From JBBIOU01 sp037443205 (GTDB lineage Bacteria; Bacteroidota; Bacteroidia; Flavobacteriales_D; UBA2798), in assembly GCA_037443205.1 (NCBI GenBank), contig JBBIOU010000023.1:1-55806 (forward strand): a stretch of DNA of 55,806 nt, in the 5' to 3' direction. Both the position numbers and the translations under genes were made by a program. Shown here piece after piece: positions 17,998 to 26,529 of this stretch (positions are counted from its first letter, which is position 1; each line of letters starts with the position of its first letter). The notes beneath the pieces were generated by a model. The model made no database searches. It saw nothing but the letters and a program-made list of their open reading frames with translations, and had not been told where the DNA came from.

Positions 17998-18330
17998 AAA
18001 ACAACGTTAACCCCGATACCCCCCACACTATGCGTGTCTAATACAAATTTTGTTTTATCACACATTACGCATTAGCATGCGTAACGTTCGCCTGATGGCG
18101 GATAACCCAAATCCCACCCGATACCCAACACACTCAGCATTAGAAATTATTTCTAATGCTGAATTAGGGTTTATTAAACTCGCTGATGCCAAGGCTGCAC
18201 AATAAAATAATATGTAATGCTCTCCACCTTTTGGGCGAGATGGAGGGGGTGTATTAACCCAAATCCTGTCCGCATACATACGCGCTTGCATCAGTCTGAG
18301 AAAAATTCGATGGCTGATTACAAGTTTGGA
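17998..18330. other. Gene-free stretch with inverted repeats
   Basis: No convincing gene lies in 17998-18338. It holds ACGCATTAGCATGCGT (18067-18082, imperfect palindrome), a 28-nt segment (18078-18105, containing CGCCTGATGGCG) shared with 21013-21040, and a strong hairpin at 18135-18161 whose 12-bp arms CAGCATTAGAAA/TTTCTAATGCTG enclose TTA. Near 18252-18282, TTAACCCAAATCC...GCATACATACGC resembles 39004-39034. Confidence 0.5.
18135..18161. repeat. Perfect 12-bp inverted repeat with 3-nt loop
   Basis: CAGCATTAGAAA-TTA-TTTCTAATGCTG folds into a perfect hairpin. It is not followed by a T-run on either strand, so it is not a standard terminator. Confidence 0.75.
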
Positions 18331-18338
18331 ATAAAATA

Positions 18339-19034
18339 TTATTCTTTGTTTATGGCATATACGGCAACCGGAGTGATTTTTTTTGTGCCCTTATAAAAAA
18401 GCCACATACTACCCGCCAATAAAAGATGCCCTAAATCATTTTGATTAAACCATAAGTCATCAACCGATATTTTTAATGCGTGTACAAGGGCTGACATTGC
18501 AAGAATAAAAATACCCAAAAAAATAAATTGACCTGTAGTGTTTTTATATTTATAATACAACCATATCTCTAAGCTTAAACCCATTAATAATATGCCCATA
18601 ATAGCATGAGTTTCTACAACTTCAAATTGCATTAAGTAGAGCATACTGATTAAACAGATAACAAATATTAGCCAATTACTTAAAACAAGCAGTGTATAAT
18701 ATTTATTGCCAAGAAATGATTTAACTCTTAAAATAATTGCATGTGCAAAAAATGCAACACCCACCATACTAAAAAACCATGCCGGTATGTGACCCTGTTT
18801 GCCAAAATAATACATTAATCCATGACCAATTACACCTCCGCAAAAAAATGAAATACCCATGAACAGAAAAAAATAATTAAATATTATTTGCTCCGGTTCC
18901 CGGTTATTTATTTTTTTAAGTTTAATAAATGAATAAAAACAAATTGCTGAAATAATCAGATCGGTAATTATGGTCATTGGCTCAAGCCAGGTGATACCAA
19001 ATAATTCGAAAGAAATTTTATTGTCTAAGTTCAT
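18339..19034 (-). CDS. Polytopic (about 7-TM) membrane protein of unknown function
   Basis: This 231-residue protein is almost entirely hydrophobic, with about seven predicted membrane helices. Conserved-looking histidines and acids lie near helix ends (GVIGHGLMYY, FFAHAIIL, ALVHALKISVDDLWFNQNDLGHLL). That pattern loosely recalls histidine-bearing 7-TM hydrolase families such as ceramidase/PAQR proteins, but I cannot establish homology. It is preceded by one of the best promoter matches in the window (19050-19081), so it is probably transcribed on its own rather than from the upstream 597-aa gene, 88 bp away on the same strand. Confidence 0.75.
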   Translation of the reverse strand: MNLDNKISFELFGITWLEPMTIITDLIISAICFYSFIKLKKINNREPEQIIFNYFFLFMGISFFCGGVIGHGLMYYFGKQGHIPAWFFSMVGVAFFAHAIILRVKSFLGNKYYTLLVLSNWLIFVICLISMLYLMQFEVVETHAIMGILLMGLSLEIWLYYKYKNTTGQFIFLGIFILAMSALVHALKISVDDLWFNQNDLGHLLLAGSMWLFYKGTKKITPVAVYAINKE

Positions 19035-19049
19035 GCTTTAATTGGTGCA

Positions 19050-19081
19050 CAAAGATAATTGGTTTTATTACTTTGCCCAAA
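19050..19081 (-). promoter_or_regulatory. Bacteroidota-type promoter TTTG-N20-TATCTTTG
   Basis: On the minus strand TTTG (19081-19078) is followed after exactly 20 bp by TATCTTTG (19057-19050), which fits the -33/-7 consensus and spacing of the Bacteroidota housekeeping sigma factor. It lies 15 bp before the ATG of the 7-TM protein gene. Confidence 0.7.
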
Positions 19082-19122
19082 TATTTTTGTTTAACTCTAA
19101 AAGTCAGTTTTCTTTTTTGGGA

Positions 19123-20916
19123 TTAATTTAAGTGGATTTTTATTTCATCCAAAATTGCTTGCTCTTCTACTGAAATATTTCCTTCCAGCTTAGCTGCTTT
19201 TTCTATGAGTGTATACATTTTTTCTTTATGTTTTTGTTTTTCGGGAATACGCAATACCAGTTGTTTGTTTTTGGCCAACTCAATCATCGAATTCACCTTG
19301 TCTTTATTATAGCCCCATTTTTTGGTGAGTTTATTTATAAATGCCAATTCTTTCTCTGCTAAATTATTATCGGCAGCAACCATTATCAATACGTTATTAA
19401 AGGCATAATCGCGCACATCGTACAGCACGTCTAAATCATCGGGGTTAAGTTGAGTTACTCCTTTTTGACGAAAATTATTTTTGTAGATATTGATATAATA
19501 ATCATTATTGCATAAAATGTCAACAATCCATTCGTATTCTGTGCTGTTTAAGGGTGTGCCGCAATATTGGCAATCAATATCAATCGTATCGGCAATATTC
19601 CCGCCACAGCTTGGACAACTATGCGCATACAACATACCCTGCGCTGTTTTTGAATTTATTTTTTTTGTCATAACCATTATCATATTCTCTGCTACGGGTG
19701 CCGCATCAAGTTTTTTAAATTCACCCTCAATTTTTACACGCTGGCTGGTTTTTTTTAATGAAAATACCAAATAATATTGTTCGTTTTCCTGAAATAAATC
19801 AGTAAGAGTAATGTTGTTTATGTATAAGCGATTGTAAACATAATTTACCGCATTTATTTTTTTTGCTTCGCTTTCATAAAAACTATTGCTTACAAAGCGC
19901 CTCATCAATTCGGGTTTTTTATGAATGTGCGCAGCCATTATTTGCATAAAGGCATTGCTGGCTTTATCTTCTGATAATTGAACTGAAAAATCTTGAATAC
20001 CCGAAAGCTCCTGGCGTATTTTTTTAGTGCATTTACCTTGTTTGCTTAGTTTCTGGGGTTGGTTAAAGTAATCATCAGCTTGTGTTATTTCGGTCAATAC
20101 CCAATCATAATCACCCAAATAAGTAATGGTATGACAGTGGTTGCAACGGCTTATTTCACCCTTATCGTAAGGTAAATCTGCTCCGCATTTCGGACAGTTA
20201 TTAGAGTTATATAAATTAAATTCCTTTGTTCCGTTTTTTCTGATAAATGACCAGTATTCTATATTTTCTAATGGGCCACCATGACTTAAATAGGGATATT
20301 TTTTAGAAACAAATTTATCCATCATGGTATAATGTATAAATACGTGTGCTATATGATAATTGCCATCACGTTCTATATTATCAATAAAAATTTCTTTTAT
20401 CAGTATGTTTTCTATAATGTTGGTTTGTTCTAAAATATTCATCATTTTAAACTGTATGTTAAAACGCTGATATATTCCATCCGAAATCCATCTTCGCACT
20501 TTTGATAAATCTTTATTCATCCATGCCTGTTGAATTTCTGAGAAAGCTTTCTTTACTTTTTCTAAAAAAATCTGTTCATCAAATTCGGGATGTTGCTCTT
20601 TAAACCAAAGCGGAATCGGAAATTTTGCCCGGTTTGATTTATAAAAAGAAGGCAATTGATTGAACCCCGAACGCGCTACATATGATTTTTTACTATAATG
20701 AAGTATTACTAACAATACGGCTAATACAATCATATTATACGGAAAAGGAATAAGTACCATAATGTAGTAAATAATCTCAATTAGCGCTAATATATCACCT
20801 CCGTCACTATCGCTTTCAAAGCCACCTCCTCCGCCACCACCGGCACCGGCATATGCATATTCAAAACATATACTAAGAAGCAAGTAAACGGATATAAAAC
20901 GCAACAAATTTTTCAT
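19123..20916 (-). CDS. Tim44-like, double zinc-ribbon, TerB-like membrane protein
   Basis: This 597-residue protein has a signal sequence (1-23), a run of glycines (24-32), and a membrane segment around 46-73. A Tim44-like domain covers about 112-235 (FDEQIFLEKVKKAFSEIQQAW...). It is followed by a zinc ribbon with Cys241, Cys244, Cys258 and Cys261. A second Tim44-like stretch (IQDFSVQLSEDKASNAFMQIM) is followed by a second ribbon (SCPSCGG...CQYCG). The C-terminal about 100 residues (MVAADNNLAEKELAFINKLTKKWG) look like a TerB/tellurite-resistance helical domain. It therefore reads as two tandem Tim44-ribbon modules plus TerB. Tim44-like domains bind membranes or translocases, while TerB domains appear in stress and envelope contexts. 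The function is unknown; the combination suggests an envelope-associated scaffold. Confidence 0.75.
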   Translation of the reverse strand: MKNLLRFISVYLLLSICFEYAYAGAGGGGGGGFESDSDGGDILALIEIIYYIMVLIPFPYNMIVLAVLLVILHYSKKSYVARSGFNQLPSFYKSNRAKFPIPLWFKEQHPEFDEQIFLEKVKKAFSEIQQAWMNKDLSKVRRWISDGIYQRFNIQFKMMNILEQTNIIENILIKEIFIDNIERDGNYHIAHVFIHYTMMDKFVSKKYPYLSHGGPLENIEYWSFIRKNGTKEFNLYNSNNCPKCGADLPYDKGEISRCNHCHTITYLGDYDWVLTEITQADDYFNQPQKLSKQGKCTKKIRQELSGIQDFSVQLSEDKASNAFMQIMAAHIHKKPELMRRFVSNSFYESEAKKINAVNYVYNRLYINNITLTDLFQENEQYYLVFSLKKTSQRVKIEGEFKKLDAAPVAENMIMVMTKKINSKTAQGMLYAHSCPSCGGNIADTIDIDCQYCGTPLNSTEYEWIVDILCNNDYYINIYKNNFRQKGVTQLNPDDLDVLYDVRDYAFNNVLIMVAADNNLAEKELAFINKLTKKWGYNKDKVNSMIELAKNKQLVLRIPEKQKHKEKMYTLIEKAAKLEGNISVEEQAILDEIKIHLN

Positions 20917-21278
20917 GGTATATATTCGTTTGTTTATACTAAATTAATGATTTATATATAATAAATAGCATAAAGTCATAATTTGAAATTAAACCCCTAT
21001 TACCTATCAGTATGCGTATTGCTTGCCTGATGGCGGATAAGCTAAATACCTGCCGGACTTTTTTTAATTCTTTGAAGTTGTATATACACAAAATTTATTT
21101 GATGTATTTTGCTCCATTCGGTAGCAAGTTTAGTTATAAACTCCGGGTCGTTATCCATCTTCTTACCTAAATATAAATAACCTGTCAGGGCTACATCGTT
21201 AATCTTTATAGAACAATTTGGAATTTAAAACAATCCTAATTACTTTATTTACAAAAAATGTTATCCCCAAAAAAGCAA
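20917..21278. other. Gene-poor gap with shared 28-nt element
   Basis: No intact gene is present. The 28-nt segment 21013-21040 matches 18078-18105 at 24 of 28 positions, both ending in GCCTGATGGCGGATAA. A possible coding remnant lies at 21042-21219 on the minus strand. Confidence 0.45.
21042..21219 (-). pseudogene. Possible coding remnant, about 58 codons, no proper start
   Basis: On the minus strand a frame runs from just after a TAA near 21220 to TAG at 21044-21042. It reads ...INDVALTGYLYLGKKMD, then NDPEFITKLATEWSKIH and QINFVYIQLQRIKKSPAGI. The amino-acid make-up looks like real protein, but there is no suitable start and the only internal Met would leave 38 residues. I cannot name the family. 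It could be the 3' end of a decayed gene or simply a chance open frame. Confidence 0.3.
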
Positions 21279-22592
21279 TTATCCGTTAACTACATCCCGG
21301 CCTATGCTGTTGTAATAAAAACCTAATTTTCTCATTTGTGCCAGGTCGTATAAATTTCTTCCGTCAAATATTACTTTCGATTTTAATAAGGTGGCCATTT
21401 TTTCAAAATCGGGTGTTCTGAATTCTGACCATTCGGTGGCAATTAACAGAGCATCAGCATCGCTTAAGGCATTATATTCGTCATTTGCGTAGTACAGTTT
21501 TTCGCCATATATTTTTTTTACATTATTCATGGCTTCGGGGTCGAAAACAGCAATACTCGCACCGTTTTTAAGTAGTTCATCTATCATATATAATGCCGGT
21601 GCTTCGCGTATATCATCCGTATCGGGTTTAAATGCCAGTCCCCACAAAGCAAATTTTTTATTTTTAAGATTATTATTAAAATACGCTTTAACTTTATTTA
21701 CCAGTTTTAATTTTTGTTTTTCGTTTACTTCTTCTACGGCATGAATGATACTAAAATCATATCCCGATTCTTTGCCTGATTTAGCCAATGCTTTAACATC
21801 TTTAGGAAAGCAACTGCCACCATAACCAATACCGGGGAAGAGAAATCTTTTGCCTATGCGCGTATCAGAGCCAATTCCAATACGCACCATGTCAACATCT
21901 GCGCCCACTAATTCACAGAAATTTGCAATTTCGTTCATAAAAGTAATTTTGGTAGCCAGAAAGGCATTGGCTGCATATTTGGTAAGTTCGGCCGATTTTT
22001 CATCCATAAAAATTATCGGGTTGCCCGAGCGCACAAACGGTTTATAAAGTTCTTCCATAATTGTTTTGGCTCTGGCAGAAGAAGTGCCTACAACTACCCG
22101 GTCGGGTTTTAAAAAATCATCAACAGCAAATCCTTCGCGCAAAAATTCGGGATTTGATACTACATCAAACTCGCAGTTTGCATGTTTGGCTATGGTGTTT
22201 TTTACTTTTTCGGCAGTACCCACGGGAACGGTACTTTTGTCAACTATTACTTTATAATCTTTAATAATTTTACCTAATTGATCTGCCACGCCCAAAATAT
22301 AGCTCAAATCTGCCGAGCCGTCTTCTCCGGGAGGAGTAGGCAAAGCCAGGAAAATTATTTGGGCCACATCAACGGCTTCCTTTAAATCGGTTGTAAATTT
22401 TAAGCGAGCCTGTTTTATATTTCTTTCAAACAAAACATCTAAGTGAGGTTCGTAAATAGGCACTTCGCCATTGCGCATACGGTTAACTTTATCTGCATCA
22501 ATATCAACGCAAATTACGTTGTTACCTGTTTCTGCAAAACAAGTGCCTGTTACTAATCCTACGTAACCTGTTCCTACTACTGCTATTTTCAT
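21279..22592 (-). CDS. ugd: UDP-glucose 6-dehydrogenase
   Basis: This 437-residue enzyme oxidises UDP-glucose to UDP-glucuronate with two NAD+, providing precursors for exopolysaccharide or surface glycans. The NAD-binding GTGYVGLVTG is at the N-terminus. The catalytic cysteine is in GGSCFPKDVKAL, which favours the UDP-glucose type over the UDP-GlcNAc dehydrogenase type. The C-terminal UDP-binding domain contains LWGLAFKPDTDDIREAP. It lies 63 bp downstream of a sugar aminotransferase gene on the same strand, so the two could make an amino-sugar or uronic-acid precursor. No glycosyltransferase or polymerase lies next to them. Confidence 0.95.
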   Translation of the reverse strand: MKIAVVGTGYVGLVTGTCFAETGNNVICVDIDADKVNRMRNGEVPIYEPHLDVLFERNIKQARLKFTTDLKEAVDVAQIIFLALPTPPGEDGSADLSYILGVADQLGKIIKDYKVIVDKSTVPVGTAEKVKNTIAKHANCEFDVVSNPEFLREGFAVDDFLKPDRVVVGTSSARAKTIMEELYKPFVRSGNPIIFMDEKSAELTKYAANAFLATKITFMNEIANFCELVGADVDMVRIGIGSDTRIGKRFLFPGIGYGGSCFPKDVKALAKSGKESGYDFSIIHAVEEVNEKQKLKLVNKVKAYFNNNLKNKKFALWGLAFKPDTDDIREAPALYMIDELLKNGASIAVFDPEAMNNVKKIYGEKLYYANDEYNALSDADALLIATEWSEFRTPDFEKMATLLKSKVIFDGRNLYDLAQMRKLGFYYNSIGRDVVNG

Positions 22593-22655
22593 TTTTTATA
22601 ATTAACTTGTTTAAACATTATTTTTATACTGCAAATTTGTAAAATATTTAAGAGT

Positions 22656-23786
22656 TTATTGATTTACAAATTCTAAAACAGAGTCGGTAATAAATTTAAG
22701 TTGTTCGTTGCTAAGTTCGGTATGCATGGGTAGAGATATTACACATTTGCACAAAGCTTCGGTTACCGGAAAATCTCCTTCCTTATAACGTTCATCGCGA
22801 TAGGCTTTTTGCATGTGCAAAGGAATGGGGTAATAAATCATAGCAGGAATATTGCGTGCGGCAAGATGTTCGCGCAGTTTATCTCTGTCAACCCCGCATA
22901 ATTGCAAGGTATATTGATGAAAAACATGGGTGCTGTTTTTTGCTCTTACCGGTGTTTTTATTTTAGGATTATTCGCAAAAGCATTGTCATAATAACTTGC
23001 TGCTTTGTTTCGGGCAACTGCATATTCATCCAAATGTCGCAATTTAATTCTTAATATAGCCGCTTGCAGGCTATCTAATCGTGAATTAACGCCTACTTCA
23101 TCATGTATATATTGAACCGATTGCCCATGATTAGCAACCATTCTTATTTTTTTAGCCAGTTCGTCATCATTGGTAAAAATAGCCCCACCATCGCCAAAAC
23201 AACCTAAGTTTTTGGAAGGAAAAAAAGAGGTGCAACCAATTGTACCAATGGTTCCTGCTTTTTGTTTTTTACCATCCGAAAAAACATAATCCGCTCCAAT
23301 AGCTTGTGCAGTATCTTCTACTACAAAAAGTTGATGTTCTTTGGCAATTTTAATGATGGGTTCCATATCGGCACATTGCCCAAACAAATGCACCGGCACT
23401 ATGGCTTTTGTTTTGGGTGTAATGGCTTTTTTGATGGCTTCCGGCTCAATATTAAAAGTTTCGGGATTAACATCTACTAAAACAGGTTTTAATCTTAATA
23501 AGGCAATCACTTCGGCTGTTGCCACATAGGTAAAAGAAGCAGTTATTACTTCATCTCCGGGTTGCAAACCCAGCGCCATCATGGCTACCTGCAGAGCATC
23601 TGTTCCGTTGGCACAAGGAATAACATGCCTGGCGCCTAAGTATTTTTCCATTTCTGCCTGAAATTGTTTTACTTCAGGACCATTAATGTAAGCCGATGAA
23701 CGTATCACATTTATTACGGCATTATCTACTTCGTTTTGTATTTTTTCGTATTGGCTGATCAAATCAACCATTTGTATCTTTTTCAT
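22656..23786 (-). CDS. DegT/DnrJ/EryC1/StrS-family nucleotide-sugar aminotransferase
   Basis: This 376-residue PLP enzyme transfers an amino group to a keto-sugar nucleotide. The PLP lysine is in FFPSKNLGCFGDGGA, and the phosphate-binding ANGTDAL and the Asp in VEDTAQAIGA are present. GEEGGEVITA-like GDEVITASFTY and the C-terminal CISLPMHTELS are typical of the WbpE/DegT branch, which acts on UDP-3-keto-GlcNAcA in some bacteria. Its exact substrate cannot be read from the sequence. The downstream Ugd supports a role in surface-glycan precursor supply. It is divergent from the gene at 23845, with 58 bp between start codons. Confidence 0.9.
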   Translation of the reverse strand: MKKIQMVDLISQYEKIQNEVDNAVINVIRSSAYINGPEVKQFQAEMEKYLGARHVIPCANGTDALQVAMMALGLQPGDEVITASFTYVATAEVIALLRLKPVLVDVNPETFNIEPEAIKKAITPKTKAIVPVHLFGQCADMEPIIKIAKEHQLFVVEDTAQAIGADYVFSDGKKQKAGTIGTIGCTSFFPSKNLGCFGDGGAIFTNDDELAKKIRMVANHGQSVQYIHDEVGVNSRLDSLQAAILRIKLRHLDEYAVARNKAASYYDNAFANNPKIKTPVRAKNSTHVFHQYTLQLCGVDRDKLREHLAARNIPAMIYYPIPLHMQKAYRDERYKEGDFPVTEALCKCVISLPMHTELSNEQLKFITDSVLEFVNQ

Positions 23787-23844
23787 TTAAATCTTTATTT
23801 ATGCAGCGAATATACTTATTTTTGTTCCGTTGCGTTAATCACTC

Positions 23845-24603
23845 ATGCAAATTAAAATTATTATATTATCTGCTTTTGCCGGTTTGTGCTTTTTGTCGGC
23901 CTTTTCGCAGGCCCATATGAAAGATTCATCTGTGTTTATGACACAGGTTAAGATGAGTTATGCTTTGCAATTTCCTGGCGGGGACTTAAAGCAACGGTTC
24001 GGATTTAATTCTAATTTAGGATTGGATGTGGACTTTAAATTAAAATCAAATTGGATGTTTGGTTTTGGCGGGGCTTTTTTGTTTGGTAATCAGGTAAAAG
24101 AAACATCTGTGCTCGACCCGCTAAGAACCGCTGACGGAAATATTTTAGATGCCAACGGAGAATATGCAAAAATTGTTTTATACGAGCGTGGCTTTACGTT
24201 TGGAATTAACGCAGGTTACCTTTTACCGGTTTTATCGCCTAATCCTAATTCGGGTTTTTTTCTTAAAATAGGATGCGGGGGTATGATACATAAAATACGC
24301 ATAGAACATGCCCGCAATTCAGTTCCTCAACTCGAAGGCGATTACAAAAAAGGTTATGACCGTTACACTACGGGCTACACATTGCAACAAAGTATAGGCT
24401 ATATTTTTCTTTCGAATAAAAAATTAATAAATTTCTTTTTTTCGGCCGAGTTTATACAAGGATTTACACAAAACAGGCGCAGCCTGAATTTTGATACGGG
24501 TTTAAAAGACGATAAAAAACGGCTGGATTTGTTAAATGGAATTAGGTTAGGATGGACATTGCCAATATACGCCCGACCACCTAAAGAAATATATTATTAC
24601 TGA
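23845..24603 (+). CDS. Outer-membrane beta-barrel-like protein of unknown function
   Basis: This 252-residue protein has a signal peptide ending in LSAFSQA. The body consists of alternating hydrophobic strands (WMFGFGGAFLFGNQV, FTFGINAGYLLPV, GFFLKIGCGGMIHKI, LLNGIRLGWTLPIY), as expected for a small outer-membrane barrel. A sequence like this is conserved in Bacteroidota without a known role. TATTTTTG (23817-23824) is a possible -7 element. It is convergent with a T9SS cargo gene, only 13 bp apart. Confidence 0.7.
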   Translation: MQIKIIILSAFAGLCFLSAFSQAHMKDSSVFMTQVKMSYALQFPGGDLKQRFGFNSNLGLDVDFKLKSNWMFGFGGAFLFGNQVKETSVLDPLRTADGNILDANGEYAKIVLYERGFTFGINAGYLLPVLSPNPNSGFFLKIGCGGMIHKIRIEHARNSVPQLEGDYKKGYDRYTTGYTLQQSIGYIFLSNKKLINFFFSAEFIQGFTQNRRSLNFDTGLKDDKKRLDLLNGIRLGWTLPIYARPPKEIYYY

Positions 24604-24616
24604 TAGATAAAAAATT

Positions 24617-25576
24617 CTATCTCTGTATTACAATTTTTTTACTCACATTAAAATTGTCTCCGTTTGTTAGTTGCAAAAAGTATATGCCGCTTTGTAAGTG
24701 GTTAAGATTCACCTCTCCCCCTGCCCCTCTCCTTAGGAGAGGGGAGTTATACGTTTCTTTGCCGCTTATATCATATACTTTGCAACTTATGTTTTGCGAA
24801 TTTTTAAATTCATCATTCATAAATTCTAAACTTATAACTCCCGTGGTGGGGTTGGGGTAGATAGAAATTAAATTTTCTAATAAATTTTCTTTGACATTAC
24901 TTGCGCAATCTAAATTTTCTATCACTGAAATATCATCTATCATCCAACCTTCTTTATTTGTATTTGTATTATCACTTATAAACCTAAATCTAAAATGAAA
25001 TTCGATGTCTCCGCCTCCTCTTAGTGTAGATTCATTGTTTGGGGATAAAGCAACTATTTGACAAATCATTAAATTAAAATCCATCCAATTACTGTTTGTT
25101 CCTGTAAACTTCCAAATATTATTCTGGTAAAAAAAATTATTGTAATGGGTTGGTGCAATAGTGTTCGTAAACATTATATTGTCAACATTTAACGTAGTAT
25201 GAAGTATATTAACCCAATTATTATTGTTATTTAGTATTTCTAATACGCCATAATCATTGTTTGAGTCAGTATCTATTTTATATTTAAACGAAAGATTAAT
25301 TCCAATATAAAAAGCAGGGAGTTTGAGCGTAAAATAAGCAGCATCATTCAGGTTATTGCCGTAGTTGTTTAGTGTGTCGGTAACTAATGCAAAGGGAGCA
25401 GAATGTGCAGAATTAAAAATAGTTTTGCTTGGCGTACCTATTTGCCATACGCCTGTTAAACTATCTATGTATAAATTGGGCGTATTACTTTCAAAAGTTA
25501 TGCTTTCGTTTATTTGCGAATAAGAGTAAATAGAAATAAACGCATTGACAAAAAATAATAGTATGTATTTCTTCAT
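24617..25576 (-). CDS. T9SS-secreted protein with MAM/jelly-roll-like domain
   Basis: This 319-residue protein has an N-terminal signal (LLFFVNAFISIYSYSQ). A body of about 200 residues contains FTLKLPAFYIGINLSFKYK and GWMIDDISVIE, typical of the jelly-roll (MAM/carbohydrate-binding-like) modules found in Bacteroidota secreted proteins. The C-terminal type A sorting domain runs from SIYPNPTTGVI to VSKKIVIQR, directing export by the type IX system and attachment or release at the cell surface. Inside it, residues from a CT-rich hairpin repeat (YNSPLLRRGAGGEVN) are translated in frame. It is the last of four same-strand T9SS genes and a paralogue of its upstream neighbour. Confidence 0.85.
   Translation of the reverse strand: MKKYILLFFVNAFISIYSYSQINESITFESNTPNLYIDSLTGVWQIGTPSKTIFNSAHSAPFALVTDTLNNYGNNLNDAAYFTLKLPAFYIGINLSFKYKIDTDSNNDYGVLEILNNNNNWVNILHTTLNVDNIMFTNTIAPTHYNNFFYQNNIWKFTGTNSNWMDFNLMICQIVALSPNNESTLRGGGDIEFHFRFRFISDNTNTNKEGWMIDDISVIENLDCASNVKENLLENLISIYPNPTTGVISLEFMNDEFKNSQNISCKVYDISGKETYNSPLLRRGAGGEVNLNHLQSGIYFLQLTNGDNFNVSKKIVIQR
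24711..24746. repeat. CT-rich hairpin repeat, copy a (within coding sequence)
   Basis: The element reads ACCTCTCCCCCTG, then CCCCTCTCC-TTA-GGAGAGGGG (24724-24744, perfect 9-bp arms). It lies in the 3' part of the 24617-25576 gene and encodes SPLLRRGAGGEV on the minus strand. Related copies lie at 25606-25630, 25726-25761 and 28026-28062. Confidence 0.9.
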
Positions 25577-25605
25577 AAGCTTGTTTTTTAGTTAAACATT
25601 TTTTT

Positions 25606-25630
25606 ACCTCCCCTCCCAAGAGGGGAGAGG
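25606..25630. repeat. CT-rich hairpin repeat, copy b (intergenic, shorter)
   Basis: ACCTCCCCTCCCAAGAGGGG and the following AGAGG form a shorter version of the same hairpin. It lies between two T9SS genes, immediately after the stop codon of the upstream one. Confidence 0.7.
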
Positions 25631-25631
25631 G

Positions 25632-26507
25632 TTATTTCTGTATTATTATTTTTTTAGTAATGTTCAATCCTTCATTGTTGCTTACTTGCAAAAAGTATAG
25701 GCCGTTTTGTAAGTGGTTAAGATTCACCTCTCCCCCTGCTCCTCTCCTCAGGAGAGGGGAGTTATATGTTTCTTTACCGGTTATATCATATACTTTGCAA
25801 CTTATATTTTCTGCGTTTTTAAAGTCATCGTTGCTAAACTCTATATTTATAATTCCGTTTGTGGGGTTGGGGTAAATAAAAAACAACTCCTTAGTCTGTT
25901 CAGGTACGTTAGGGCAGGGCATAAAATTTACACAAATAGAGTCTATTACTATACCTTCCATATTTTCAGGGTTTGAATCTGAAATAAATCTCAACTTTAA
26001 ATATTTTTCAGGCCAATATACAAGAATAAAATTGTTACAGTTATTTGAGCAATTTTTACTAAAAGAATAAACAGAGTTAGACCAATTAACACTATCTTGT
26101 GAAGTATATGTAATTATGGTGTCTCCCACGTTCATATCAGATTTATAATATATACCTAATATATAACAATCTAATGTAACCGGGTTTTGGTCTATTTTAA
26201 ATATAGCCTCAGATGTATTATTTACCAGATAAAAATTTGATGTATCTGTTATTATAGCTTTTTTATTAGTTGCTATATTATTAAAAATAGTTTTTTGCGG
26301 AACTCCGTGTTGCCATATATTATTAGAATTATTAGTGTCTAAGTATGTGTTTATTGAAAATGAGAATACACCAAAATTATTGTAGTATGCGGTATCATTT
26401 AAACTATCGAAATTTGTAAAAATTTGGCCAAATCCAGCAGTACAAGATTGCGAAAAAGATGCTGTAGAAAAAATTAATGCTGTTGTAAGTAGAAATATTT
26501 TCTTCAT
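25632..26507 (-). CDS. T9SS-secreted protein, paralogue of the downstream gene
   Basis: This 291-residue protein has a signal peptide (LLTTALIFSTASFSQS). Its body resembles the 319-aa neighbour (WQHGVPQKTIFNN versus WQIGTPSKTIFNS), so the two are paralogues with a jelly-roll-like module. The type A sorting domain runs from FIYPNPTNGIINIEF to ITKKIIIQK. It carries the same in-frame repeat-derived peptide SPLLRRGAGGEV at the same place as its paralogue. It is 22 bp downstream of the next T9SS gene on the same strand. Confidence 0.85.
   Translation of the reverse strand: MKKIFLLTTALIFSTASFSQSCTAGFGQIFTNFDSLNDTAYYNNFGVFSFSINTYLDTNNSNNIWQHGVPQKTIFNNIATNKKAIITDTSNFYLVNNTSEAIFKIDQNPVTLDCYILGIYYKSDMNVGDTIITYTSQDSVNWSNSVYSFSKNCSNNCNNFILVYWPEKYLKLRFISDSNPENMEGIVIDSICVNFMPCPNVPEQTKELFFIYPNPTNGIINIEFSNDDFKNAENISCKVYDITGKETYNSPLLRRGAGGEVNLNHLQNGLYFLQVSNNEGLNITKKIIIQK
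25726..25761. repeat. CT-rich hairpin repeat, copy c (within coding sequence)
   Basis: This is nearly identical to copy a (loop TCA instead of TTA, and GCTCCT for GCCCCT). It encodes the same peptide in the sorting domain of the 25632-26507 gene. Confidence 0.9.
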
Positions 26508-26529
26508 AAACGTGCTTTTTAGTTAAACC

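Noticed and set aside
17998..18330. Integron attC-like sites in the inverted-repeat gaps
   Set aside because: There is no integrase, no cassette array and no consistent R''-R' core sites.
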